A DNA stretch of 6,384 nt from Chloroflexota bacterium (GTDB lineage Bacteria > Chloroflexota > Anaerolineae > Anaerolineales > UBA4823): positions 1 through 6,384 of the forward strand of contig DAOVXM010000159.1 of NCBI GenBank assembly GCA_030636125.1, in the 5' to 3' direction. The notes below the pieces were generated by a model that was not told where the DNA came from, made no database searches, and saw nothing but the letters and a program-made list of their open reading frames with translations. The position numbers and the translations under genes are program-made. Positions within the stretch are counted from its first letter, which is position 1. Every line of letters starts with the position of its first letter. Below are positions 1-6,384 of the stretch, one piece after another.

Positions 1-1257
1 GCTATTTTTATCTCAGGTGGTCCAATGGCGGCAGGAAGAACCCCCGATGGGGAAACCGTGGACCTGATCTCAGTCTTTGAGGGGGTTGGGGCATATAAGA
101 GCGGTAAGATCGACGCAGACCGCTTGAAGGTGTTGGAAGACTATGGTTGCCCATCCTGCGGATCTTGCTCGGGTCTATTCACAGCTAATTCGATGAATTG
201 TTTACTGGAAGTCCTGGGCTTGGCGTTGCCATATAATGGCTCCGCCCTGGCGTTGAGCGAAGCGCGTGAAGCTCTGGCGGAGCGATCTGCCCGCCAAATT
301 CTGACCTTGATCGAAGCCGGTTTGACTCCACGAAAAGTTGTCACGGCAGAGGCCATCGAAGACGCCTTTGCTCTGGATATGGCAATGGGTGGTAGCACGA
401 ACACCGTTCTGCATACTTTGGCTTTGGCTCATGAGGCGGGTGTGGAATACCCCTTGGAACGAATCAATGCTGTTGCCGATCGTGTTCCCTATATATGCAA
501 GGTCAGTCCATCCGGCCCCTGGCATATGGAAGATGTGCACCGTGCCGGAGGTGTTCCTGCCATCTTAAATGAAATTAACCGCCAAGGAAATACTGTCCAT
601 CTCGATCGCCCAACGGTTAGCGGCACCTCGCTTAGGGATTCGATCGCCGGTATCTCCATCCAGGATTATGAAGTGATCCATTCTATAGATGACCCCCATA
701 CCTCAGTAGGGGGATTGGCGGTGCTTTTTGGAAACCTGGCTCCAGAGGGAGCGATAATAAAGAGTGGCGGGGTTGCTGCGCATATACAAGAGCACATCGG
801 CCCGGCACGCATCTACGAAAGCCAGGAAGATGTAATGGCGGGCATCCTCAATGGTGATATTCAACCTGGAGATGTGATCGTAGTCCGTTATGAGGGACCC
901 CGTGGTGGACCCGGTATGCAAGAGATGCTCTCCCCCACTTCGGCGATTATGGGGATGGGTTTGGGCGAGCAGGTCGCTTTAATCACGGATGGCCGCTTTT
1001 CCGGTGGTACACGTGGTGTATGTATAGGGCATGTCAGCCCCGAAGCGGCTGCACGTGGACCTATTGCGGCTTTACAGGATGGAGACATTATTGAAATTGA
1101 TCTGGCGCAGCGTAGCCTCAATGTGCGTTTGAGCGATATGGAGATACAGGATAGGCTAACTGAATTGCCGGATTTTAAGCCAAGCACGAAAAGTGTTTGG
1201 TTACGCCGTTATTCACGTATGGTGACCAGCGCCAGCCAGGGAGCGGTGTTGGTTTAG
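1..1257 (+). CDS. ilvD: dihydroxy-acid dehydratase, 5'-partial
   Basis: This enzyme dehydrates 2,3-dihydroxy-isovalerate and 2,3-dihydroxy-3-methylvalerate to the 2-oxo acids that precede valine/leucine and isoleucine; it is cytosolic. The frame is open from base 1 ([13 protein letters not shown]), so the Met at base 25 is internal. 418 residues are visible, and comparison with the E. coli protein suggests roughly 135-140 N-terminal residues are missing. Numbered from base 1, the motif CPSCGSCSG at residues 50-58 carries one iron-sulfur ligand Cys. GGSTNTVLH lies at 130-138, [10 protein letters not shown] at 175-184, and GGPGMQEM supplies the metal-ligand Glu at 308. DGRFSGGT supplies the catalytic Ser at 334; the Glu-Ser spacing of 26 equals that of E. 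coli E491/S517. The remaining cluster Cys, the metal Asp residues and the carbamylated Lys lie upstream, so the cluster type cannot be judged. The related sugar-acid dehydratase Edd is less likely given the ilv neighbours and the close match to IlvD. The gene stops with TAG, 46 bases before ilvB. Confidence 0.96.
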   Translation, partial: AIFISGGPMAAGRTPDGETVDLISVFEGVGAYKSGKIDADRLKVLEDYGCPSCGSCSGLFTANSMNCLLEVLGLALPYNGSALALSEAREALAERSARQILTLIEAGLTPRKVVTAEAIEDAFALDMAMGGSTNTVLHTLALAHEAGVEYPLERINAVADRVPYICKVSPSGPWHMEDVHRAGGVPAILNEINRQGNTVHLDRPTVSGTSLRDSIAGISIQDYEVIHSIDDPHTSVGGLAVLFGNLAPEGAIIKSGGVAAHIQEHIGPARIYESQEDVMAGILNGDIQPGDVIVVRYEGPRGGPGMQEMLSPTSAIMGMGLGEQVALITDGRFSGGTRGVCIGHVSPEAAARGPIAALQDGDIIEIDLAQRSLNVRLSDMEIQDRLTELPDFKPSTKSVWLRRYSRMVTSASQGAVLV

Positions 1258-1292
1258 CGTATGAAATTGTTTTTGAAATGATGTATTTGCTC

Positions 1293-1300
1293 AAGGAGGT
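1293..1300 (+). promoter_or_regulatory. ribosome binding site of ilvB
   Basis: AAGGAGGT is a full-strength Shine-Dalgarno match, but its GGAGG core ends only 4 bases before ATG 1304, on the short side of the usual 5-9. No other in-frame start near it fits the family N-terminus, so it fixes the ilvB start. Confidence 0.85.
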
Positions 1301-1303
1301 GTT

Positions 1304-3007
1304 ATGAAAAAAACTGGTGCAGAAATTTTGTGGGAGTGCCTGGTACGGGAAGGTGTGGAGGTTGTCTTTGGTTTACCGGGGGGAGCGATCATGCCGGTTT
1401 ATGACGCCATGCTTAATTACCCGGTGCACCATGTCCTGGTGAGACATGAGCAAGGGGCTGCTCACATGGCAGATGGTTACGCTCGGGCTTCTGGAAAAGT
1501 TGGTGTAGCAATGGCGACCTCAGGCCCGGGTGCCACCAATCTTGTCACCGGAATAGTTACTGCCATGATGGATTCATCTCCAATCGTGTGCATCACCGGT
1601 CAGGTGCATGCCAGCTTGATCGGTGGAGATGCGTTTCAAGAGACAGATGTAACTGGGATCACTCTACCGGTTACCAAGCACAACTATCTGATAACTCGCG
1701 CCGATGAAATCGCGGAGGTCGTCCGAGAAGCATTTTATATCGCTCGCAGTGGCCGCCCAGGACCAGTATTGATCGACATTTGCAAAAACGCCCAAGTAGA
1801 AGAAGTCGAGTATGAATATCCTGAAGACATCTCTTTACCGGGTTATAAACCTCCCAGGCGGGCACCGGTAGAAGATTTGCAGCGCGCGGTTGAACTGGTT
1901 AAGGCTGCCGAGCGTCCGGTGATCTTGGCAGGTCATGGGGTTTTGATGTCGGATGCGATGGACGAACTGTGCATGTTTGCCGTAAAGACCCAAACGCCGG
2001 TTACTATGACATTGCTGGGATTAGGCGCTTTTCCAGCCTCACACACTCTCAGCCTAGGTATGATGGGCATGCATGGCGAAGCTCACAGCAATCTAGCTAT
2101 CCAAAACGCTGATCTTTTGCTTGCTTTTGGTATGCGGTTTGATGATCGCGTTACTGGAAATTTGCGCACCTATGCCCCACGTGCCCGTAAGATTCATGTC
2201 GAGATTGATCCCTCCGAGGTTTATAAAAATGTTCATGTGGATGTGCCTTTGGTGGGTGATCTAAAAACTGTGCTTACCGACTTGATGCCTTTAGTGGATG
2301 AGTACGATCATGATGCATGGCTGGCACAAATTGATGAATGGTGCGCTGAAAGCAATGAACGCGACATATTATCCTGGCCTGATGACGGAAAATTATATAC
2401 GGCCAAGGTGATCCGTGATTTGTGGCAGATCACCAATGGGGAGGCTATCGTCACAACCGGGGTCGGACAGCACCAGATGTGGGCTGCACAGTACTACCAT
2501 TTCGAAAAGCCCAATCGACTGATCACCTCGGGTGGTGCTGGGACGATGGGGTTTGGATTGCCAGCTACGATTGGCGCCTGGTTTGCCCAAAAAGATAGCG
2601 AGGTCTGGCTGATAGATGGTGATGGAAGTTTCCAGATGACCCAGGCTGAACTTTCCACTGCGGTCCAGGAAGGTGTAAATATTAAGATCGCCATTATGAA
2701 CAATAGCTTTCTAGGCATGGTACGCCAATGGCAGGAGTTTTTCTTTGATAGTCGTTATGCAGGAACACCGCTCAACGGCCCGGACTTTGTCAAGATTGCT
2801 GAAGCCCACGGTATCCCAGCTAGACGAGTGACTGAACCTGAAGCTGTAACACCGGCAATCAACTTTGCCCGTGAGACTAACGGTCCGGTTTTAATTGATT
2901 TCCGTGTAGAGAGAGAAGAAGCTGTGTATCCTATGGTGCCCAGTGGAGCTGACCTGGATGCCATGATCCGTCGTCCCATCCGTCGCCAATCTGTGACGGG
3001 TGATTGA
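1304..3007 (+). CDS. ilvB: acetolactate synthase (AHAS), large catalytic subunit
   Basis: This ThDP- and FAD-dependent enzyme condenses two pyruvates to 2-acetolactate, or pyruvate with 2-oxobutyrate to 2-aceto-2-hydroxybutyrate, the first common step of branched-chain amino acid synthesis. At 567 aa it has the usual family length and the three-domain order. The N-terminal PYR domain (about 1-170) has FGLPGGAIMP at 22-31, the cofactor-activating Glu49 in VRHEQGAAH, and SGPGATNL at 73-80. The central FAD domain (about 190-330) has FGMRFDDRVTG at 275-285. The C-terminal PP domain (about 370-540) has GAGTMGFGLP at 411-420 and the ThDP/Mg motif, GDG at 439-441 through NN at 466-467, followed by MVRQWQ with Trp475. 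The pairing with ilvN directly downstream marks a valine-regulated anabolic AHAS rather than a catabolic AlsS. The ATG is chosen because AAGGAGGT sits just upstream and the protein begins at the typical MKKTGAEILWE position. One oddity: the usual IPKDVQ-like segment reads ICKNAQ at 159-164. Confidence 0.97.
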   Translation: MKKTGAEILWECLVREGVEVVFGLPGGAIMPVYDAMLNYPVHHVLVRHEQGAAHMADGYARASGKVGVAMATSGPGATNLVTGIVTAMMDSSPIVCITGQVHASLIGGDAFQETDVTGITLPVTKHNYLITRADEIAEVVREAFYIARSGRPGPVLIDICKNAQVEEVEYEYPEDISLPGYKPPRRAPVEDLQRAVELVKAAERPVILAGHGVLMSDAMDELCMFAVKTQTPVTMTLLGLGAFPASHTLSLGMMGMHGEAHSNLAIQNADLLLAFGMRFDDRVTGNLRTYAPRARKIHVEIDPSEVYKNVHVDVPLVGDLKTVLTDLMPLVDEYDHDAWLAQIDEWCAESNERDILSWPDDGKLYTAKVIRDLWQITNGEAIVTTGVGQHQMWAAQYYHFEKPNRLITSGGAGTMGFGLPATIGAWFAQKDSEVWLIDGDGSFQMTQAELSTAVQEGVNIKIAIMNNSFLGMVRQWQEFFFDSRYAGTPLNGPDFVKIAEAHGIPARRVTEPEAVTPAINFARETNGPVLIDFRVEREEAVYPMVPSGADLDAMIRRPIRRQSVTGD

Positions 3008-3026
3008 GGGTAGGACAAAAATCTGG

Positions 3027-3032
3027 AAGGAG
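3027..3032 (+). promoter_or_regulatory. ribosome binding site deciding the ilvN start
   Basis: AAGGAG lies 6 bases before ATG 3039, an ideal spacing. It decides against the in-frame upstream GTG at 3000, which has no comparable site. Confidence 0.88.
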
Positions 3033-3038
3033 TTACCG

Positions 3039-3605
3039 ATGCAACATACGCTGATCGCTTTAGTGGAAGATAAACCAGGTGTGCTCAACCGAGTGGCCTC
3101 GTTGTTCCGCCGCCGCAATTTTAATATCGCCTCGCTGAATGTCGGCCGTACTGAGAAAGCTGACGTTTCCCGTATGACGATCGTATTGGATAATGGGGAT
3201 GAGAACTCGTCGATTGACGCCCGTAAAGTGGAGGTCAATCTGTACAAATTGGTCAATGTGATCGATGTCCAAGACCTGACCAACCAACCAGCAGTATCGC
3301 GGGACCTGGCGCTGATCAAGGTTCGTGAAACTCCGGAGCAACGCTCCGAGGTTGCCAATCTAGCCTCAATATTCCGCGCCAATATCGTTGACGTTGCGCC
3401 AGATTCGGTGATCGTAGAAATTACAGGCACCGAGGACAAGATCGAGAGCCTGCTGGAATTGTTGCGTCCTCTGGGTATTTTGGAGATGGTACGCACAGGA
3501 CAGGTGGCAATGATGCGTGGTTCAGCCATAGGTGTACGCTACGCACCCGGTGCAAATGGTCACAATCATGTCGAGTTACCTGATCTTAATACCCAATCAT
3601 CATAA
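3039..3605 (+). CDS. ilvN: acetolactate synthase, small regulatory subunit (ACT domain)
   Basis: This subunit binds the IlvB catalytic subunit, raises its activity and normally confers feedback inhibition by valine. The protein is 188 aa. An ACT domain spans about residues 2-78 and begins HTLIALVEDKPGVLNRVA. A second conserved domain spans about 85-160 (DLALIKVRE, then IFRANIVDVAPDSVIVEITG) and ends at MMRG. Gly14 and Asn29 occupy the same positions as the E. coli IlvH residues known to be needed for valine sensitivity, so feedback control is probably retained (inference). ATG 3039 is preferred over an in-frame GTG at 3000: the ATG has AAGGAG 6 bases upstream and gives the typical family N-terminus, while the GTG lacks a ribosome site and would overlap the ilvB end by 8 bases. 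A tail of about 27 polar residues (162-188) extends past the usual family end. The gene could equally be named ilvH; ilvN is used here for its pairing with ilvB. Confidence 0.95.
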   Translation: MQHTLIALVEDKPGVLNRVASLFRRRNFNIASLNVGRTEKADVSRMTIVLDNGDENSSIDARKVEVNLYKLVNVIDVQDLTNQPAVSRDLALIKVRETPEQRSEVANLASIFRANIVDVAPDSVIVEITGTEDKIESLLELLRPLGILEMVRTGQVAMMRGSAIGVRYAPGANGHNHVELPDLNTQSS

Positions 3606-3620
3606 GTTCTATCCAATCTG

Positions 3621-3637
3621 AAGGAGAAATATTGAGG
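3621..3637 (+). promoter_or_regulatory. ribosome binding region of ilvC, two candidate sites
   Basis: A strong AAGGAG (3621-3626) lies 19 bases before ATG 3646, too far for direct initiation there. A weaker GAGG (3634-3637) sits 8 bases before the ATG and may be the working site. The strong site is 5 bases before a TTG (3632), which opens a four-codon frame whose TAA overlaps the ilvC ATG (TAATG). It is also 4 bases before an in-frame ATT (3631) that would add five residues. The ATG start is kept because MAKIYYDAD is the typical KARI N-terminus. Confidence 0.6.
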
Positions 3638-3645
3638 AATACATA

Positions 3646-4659
3646 ATGGCAAAAATCTACTACGATGCTGACACGAATCCAGCCCTGATCCTTAATAAGA
3701 AAGTAGCCATTATTGGTTATGGTTCTCAAGGACACGCCCATGCACTTAACTTAAGTGATAGTGGAGTGGATGTTCGTGTAGGGCTACGCAGAGACAGTAA
3801 GTCTTGGGAAAAAGCCGAGAGGGATGGATTAACTGTTCTAGATGTTGCGGATGCTTCAGCATGGGCGGATGTGATCATGCTGTTAACACCCGATACTACG
3901 CAGCCTGAAATTTATACGCAGTATATAGCCCCTCATTTAACCAAAGGCAAGACGTTGATGTTTGCTCACGGATTTAACATTCGTTATGGCACCATCACAC
4001 ATCCCTCGGATGTGGATGTCAGCATGCTGGCCCCAAAGGCACCTGGCCATCGTGTGCGTGAAATTTATTTAGAGGGAGGTGGAACTCCCACTTTGCTCGC
4101 AGTTGAGCAAGATTATAGTGGCCAAGCGAAAGAAAACGCTCTTTCGTATGCTCACGCGCTGGGGGCAACCAGGGCCGGAGTTCTAGAAACGACCTTTACA
4201 GAAGAGACGGAGACAGACTTATTTGGTGAACAAGCTGTTTTATGTGGTGGTGTAACTGCCCTGGTTAAAGCCAGTTTTGAGACCCTGGTTGAGGCGGGCT
4301 ACCAACCGGAGGTGGCTTATTTTGAATGCATGCATGAGCTTAAATTGATCGTAGACCTGATGTATCGTGGCGGGATGAATTATATGCGCTACTCCGTTTC
4401 CGATACAGCTGAGCATGGTGATTATACTGCCGGTCCACAGATCGTAACTGAAGAGACTAAGTATGTCATGTCCCGGCTATTGAAAGATATCCAGGATGGG
4501 ACCTACGCCCAGGGGTGGATCGATGAGAACCGCCAGGGTCGCCCCTGGTTTAATGAGCAACGCCGGAATGAACAGGAACATATGATCGAAGAGGTTGGTG
4601 CAAATTTACGCCAGATGATGCCCTTCATAGATCCGATAACGATCAAACCGGGCGAATGA
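3646..4659 (+). CDS. ilvC: ketol-acid reductoisomerase, class I (short form), NADPH-type
   Basis: This cytosolic enzyme converts 2-acetolactate (or 2-aceto-2-hydroxybutyrate) to the 2,3-dihydroxy acid by a Mg-dependent alkyl shift and NAD(P)H reduction. At 337 aa it is the class I form. The Rossmann N-domain (about 1-182) has the [10 protein letters not shown] loop at 24-33. The loop after strand beta-2, GLRRDSKSW (46-54), carries Arg48, Ser51 and Ser53; these bind the 2'-phosphate in family members, which points to NADPH preference. His108 lies in AHGFN. The knotted helical C-domain (about 183-330) keeps the metal ligands Asp190 and Glu194 (TDLFGEQ) and Glu226 and Glu230 (FECMHEL), and has substrate-binding Ser251 in RYSVSDTAE. 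The segment [20 protein letters not shown] (128-147) is a variant of the commoner APKGPGH..RR..Y..G.GVP. The gene follows ilvN by 40 bases, and its TGA shares bases with an ATG in the leuA frame (ATGA at 4656). The ilvC ribosome site is unusual. Confidence 0.97.
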   Translation: MAKIYYDADTNPALILNKKVAIIGYGSQGHAHALNLSDSGVDVRVGLRRDSKSWEKAERDGLTVLDVADASAWADVIMLLTPDTTQPEIYTQYIAPHLTKGKTLMFAHGFNIRYGTITHPSDVDVSMLAPKAPGHRVREIYLEGGGTPTLLAVEQDYSGQAKENALSYAHALGATRAGVLETTFTEETETDLFGEQAVLCGGVTALVKASFETLVEAGYQPEVAYFECMHELKLIVDLMYRGGMNYMRYSVSDTAEHGDYTAGPQIVTEETKYVMSRLLKDIQDGTYAQGWIDENRQGRPWFNEQRRNEQEHMIEEVGANLRQMMPFIDPITIKPGE

Positions 4660-4672
4660 GGGAGCCAAAGAA

Positions 4673-4677
4673 AAGGA
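4673..4677 (+). promoter_or_regulatory. ribosome binding site deciding the leuA start
   Basis: AAGGA is 5 bases before ATG 4683. The upstream in-frame ATG at 4656 is preceded by AACCGGGCGA with no clear site, and ATG 4695 has an AAGGA (4689-4693) only one base away. The choice of 4683 is therefore by spacing; experimental N-terminal data could still move it. Confidence 0.65.
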
Positions 4678-4682
4678 TAAAA

Positions 4683-6347
4683 ATGTACAAGGATATGTCC
4701 ATAAATCCAGATTACGTCCGCATTTTCGATACGAGCTTGCGCGATGGAGAACAATCTCCAGGTGCTACCTTAACTTCGCACGAGAAGTTAGAGATCGCGC
4801 GTGGTTTAGCTCGACTGGGAGTGGATGTGATCGAGGCTGGATTCCCGGCTGCTTCACCTGATGATTTAGAAGGGGTGCGGCGAATTGCAGTCGAAGTGGG
4901 TAATCCTCCCTCAGGCGATGTAGAGAGCAGCGGTAATGTTCCGATCATTTGTGGTCTAGCGCGTGCCTCCAAATCGGACATTGATGCTGCCTGGGAAGCT
5001 GTCAAGCATGCCGCTCATCCTCGCATCCATACTTTCCTGGCAACCTCCCCTATCCATATGCGTTACAAACTGCGCATGGAACCTGAGGAAGTGGTTGAAC
5101 GAGTGCAGGAGATGGTTTCGTATGCCAGGTCGTTATGCGATGATATTGAATTTTCTCCGGAGGATGCCGGCCGTAGCGATCCCGAATTCCTATACCTGGT
5201 CCTTGGAGAAGCGATCCGAGCGGGTGCTACAACGCTAAATATTCCGGATACTGTTGGCTATACCACTCCCGAGGAATTTGGTGAGCTGATCGCAGGGGTC
5301 GTAGCCAATACACCCGGGATCGAAAAGGCCATCGTCTCGGTGCACTGTCATGATGATTTAGGATTGGCTACCGCTAATACCTTAGCGGGTATCAAGGCTG
5401 GCGCCCGGCAAGCGGAGGTCACAGTCAATGGTATTGGCGAACGGGCTGGCAACACCTCGTTAGAGGAGGTCGTCATGACTCTGCATACACGACGTGTGGT
5501 ATATGGTTTGACCAGTGGGGTGGACACCACACAGATCGCTCGCGTGAGTAGAATGGTTTCAAATTACACAGGTATCCCAGTGCAACCCAATAAAGCAATT
5601 GTGGGGGCGAACGCTTTTGCTCATGAAGCCGGGATCCACCAAGATGGTATGTTAAAGCACCATACAACTTACGAGATTATGCGACCGGAGACAGTAGGCG
5701 TTAGTCGTTCCAACCTGGTGCTGGGGAAACACTCAGGACGGCATGCGCTTAAAGTTCATCTGGAAGAGATGGGTTATGACTTGAGCCAGGATGAGGTCGA
5801 TATCGCTTTTACTCGCTTTAAAGATCTGGCAGATAAGAAAAAGACCGTAACCGACGCGGACTTGGAGGCCTTGATTGAAGATCAGGTCTACCAATCTCAG
5901 GAGGTCTTTAGGCTTGATGGATTACAAGTGGCTTGCGGAACCATGGGGTTGCCCACCGCCACCGTAAGAATCCAAGATGCGGATGGTGAGATACATATCC
6001 AGGCCGCCGTTGGTACAGGTCCCGTGCATGCCGTGTACCAGGCGATAGATGCCATTGTGAATGCCCGAAATGTCCTGGTGGAGTTCAATGTCCACGCAGT
6101 GACCGAAGGCATAGACGCACTGGGTGAAGTCACTGTGCGATTGCAAGCGGAAAATGGTTCTATCCCGGAGCGCAAGTCGCCCCAAAGCAGTCAAACCCAC
6201 GCGCGCACATTTGGAGGTTATGGTGCAGATACAGACATTATTGTGGCAAGTGCGAAAGCTTACCTTGCCGCGCTGAATAAAATGTTGTTGGCAAAAAAAC
6301 GTCATCGTAGAGCTGAGACATTTCTTATATCAGAACAACCCGTTTAA
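4683..6347 (+). CDS. leuA: 2-isopropylmalate synthase
   Basis: This enzyme condenses acetyl-CoA with 2-oxoisovalerate to 2-isopropylmalate, the committed step of leucine synthesis. From ATG 4683 the protein is 554 aa, somewhat longer than the usual 510-525 aa of bacterial type 1 LeuA. The TIM-barrel catalytic domain (about 12-275) opens with [14 protein letters not shown], carrying the catalytic Arg20 and metal-binding Asp21. [15 protein letters not shown] follows, with metal His221 and His223, then [14 protein letters not shown] at 250-263. A linker region contains [12 protein letters not shown] at 312-323 and [10 protein letters not shown] at 347-356. The C-terminal LeuA dimer/allosteric domain (about 395-532) ends [19 protein letters not shown], so leucine inhibition is plausible. 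A basic tail of about 22 residues follows. ATG 4656, overlapping the ilvC stop, would add nine residues, and ATG 4695 would remove four; 4683 has the best-spaced ribosome site. Citramalate or homocitrate synthase are the alternatives, but the domain set and ilv neighbours favour LeuA. Confidence 0.93.
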   Translation: MYKDMSINPDYVRIFDTSLRDGEQSPGATLTSHEKLEIARGLARLGVDVIEAGFPAASPDDLEGVRRIAVEVGNPPSGDVESSGNVPIICGLARASKSDIDAAWEAVKHAAHPRIHTFLATSPIHMRYKLRMEPEEVVERVQEMVSYARSLCDDIEFSPEDAGRSDPEFLYLVLGEAIRAGATTLNIPDTVGYTTPEEFGELIAGVVANTPGIEKAIVSVHCHDDLGLATANTLAGIKAGARQAEVTVNGIGERAGNTSLEEVVMTLHTRRVVYGLTSGVDTTQIARVSRMVSNYTGIPVQPNKAIVGANAFAHEAGIHQDGMLKHHTTYEIMRPETVGVSRSNLVLGKHSGRHALKVHLEEMGYDLSQDEVDIAFTRFKDLADKKKTVTDADLEALIEDQVYQSQEVFRLDGLQVACGTMGLPTATVRIQDADGEIHIQAAVGTGPVHAVYQAIDAIVNARNVLVEFNVHAVTEGIDALGEVTVRLQAENGSIPERKSPQSSQTHARTFGGYGADTDIIVASAKAYLAALNKMLLAKKRHRRAETFLISEQPV

Positions 6348-6354
6348 GGCTGAA

Positions 6355-6360
6355 GAGGAG
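6355..6360 (+). promoter_or_regulatory. ribosome binding site of the gene after leuA
   Basis: GAGGAG is 6 bases before ATG 6367, within the short gap after the leuA stop. It is the main evidence that the last 18 bases of the window are coding. Confidence 0.75.
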
Positions 6361-6366
6361 AAGATC

Positions 6367-6384
6367 ATGAAACACCAATCAAAA
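6367..6384 (+). CDS. start of next operon gene, 3'-partial, unidentified
   Basis: Only six codons (MKHQSK) are visible before the window ends, so the product cannot be named from sequence. A strong ribosome site (GAGGAG at 6355-6360, 6 bases before the ATG), same-strand placement and a 19-base gap after leuA support a real gene in the same operon. In comparable operons leuA is often followed by leuC, leuD or leuB, or by a second synthase such as cimA; choosing among these is guesswork here. The same frame is also open upstream to 6277 inside leuA, but it has no ATG, GTG or TTG with a ribosome site in that extension, so 6367 is the sensible start. Confidence 0.6.

Noticed and set aside
25..27. 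ATG 25 as the start of ilvD
   Set aside because: The upstream codons (AIFISGGP) continue the conserved IlvD sequence, so the gene runs off the left edge and this Met is internal.
202..540. 112-codon open frame on the minus strand within ilvD
   Set aside because: It is antisense to strongly conserved IlvD motifs and shows no domain of its own.
1307..1313. A7 run at the start of ilvB as a recoding site
   Set aside because: It is simply ATG AAA AAA A, a common Lys-rich start of bacterial genes. No alternative product is suggested.
3000..3038. Upstream GTG start for ilvN, adding 13 residues
   Set aside because: No ribosome site precedes it, it overlaps ilvB, and the extension precedes the normal ACT-domain N-terminus. 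ATG 3039 has an ideal AAGGAG.
2891..3529. 212-codon open frame on the minus strand across the ilvB end and ilvN
   Set aside because: It lies fully antisense to two well-supported genes, has a Ser/Thr/Arg-rich composition and no recognisable motif. It is a frame shadow of conserved + strand codons.
5922..6305. 127-codon open frame on the minus strand within leuA
   Set aside because: It is antisense to the conserved LeuA C-terminal domain, with no recognisable family and no independent context.
1..6384. CRISPR arrays, tRNA/rRNA genes, insertion sequences, defence or other novel systems
   Set aside because: Nearly every base belongs to the biosynthetic genes. I saw no regular repeats, cloverleaf, transposase motif or mobile-element ends.

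Overview
This window is a stretch of a branched-chain amino acid biosynthesis operon, with every gene on the + strand: ilvD (5'-truncated by the window edge), ilvB, ilvN, ilvC, leuA, and the first six codons of a sixth gene. Coding sequence fills almost the whole window. The gaps are 46, 31, 40, 23 (or a 4-base overlap, depending on the leuA start) and 19 bases. None holds a hairpin followed by a T-run, or a convincing promoter, so a single polycistronic transcript is the simplest reading. The promoter and any leader control (T-box, attenuator) would lie upstream of ilvD, outside the window.

Layout: 1-1257 dihydroxy-acid dehydratase (C-terminal three quarters); 1304-3007 acetolactate synthase catalytic subunit; 3039-3605 acetolactate synthase regulatory subunit with an ACT domain; 3646-4659 class I ketol-acid reductoisomerase; 4683-6347 2-isopropylmalate synthase; 6367 to the end, the start of an unidentified gene. 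IlvBN condenses pyruvate (or pyruvate plus 2-oxobutyrate) to acetohydroxy acids. IlvC isomerises and reduces them with NADPH, and IlvD dehydrates the product to the 2-oxo acids. LeuA then diverts 2-oxoisovalerate into the leucine branch. The transaminase and the later leucine enzymes (leuC, leuD, leuB) are not seen, but some probably follow.

Organism: a bacterium of moderate GC content (near 50% by eye). The ilvD-ilvB-ilvN-ilvC-leuA order, the IlvC variant [11 protein letters not shown]...GGGTP, and the LeuA C-terminal form with a linker before [18 protein letters not shown] recall Chloroflexota (Anaerolineae-like) proteins. This is recall-based inference without a search, and I hold it at moderate confidence.

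I found no undescribed system. All five recognisable genes keep their key residues and look like housekeeping metabolism. The points worth a second look are small: mini-ORFs that overlap the starts of ilvB and ilvC, a Shine-Dalgarno sequence set too far from the ilvC start, an A7 slippery tract near the leuA 3' end whose +1 frame runs open into the next gene, and minor family variations.
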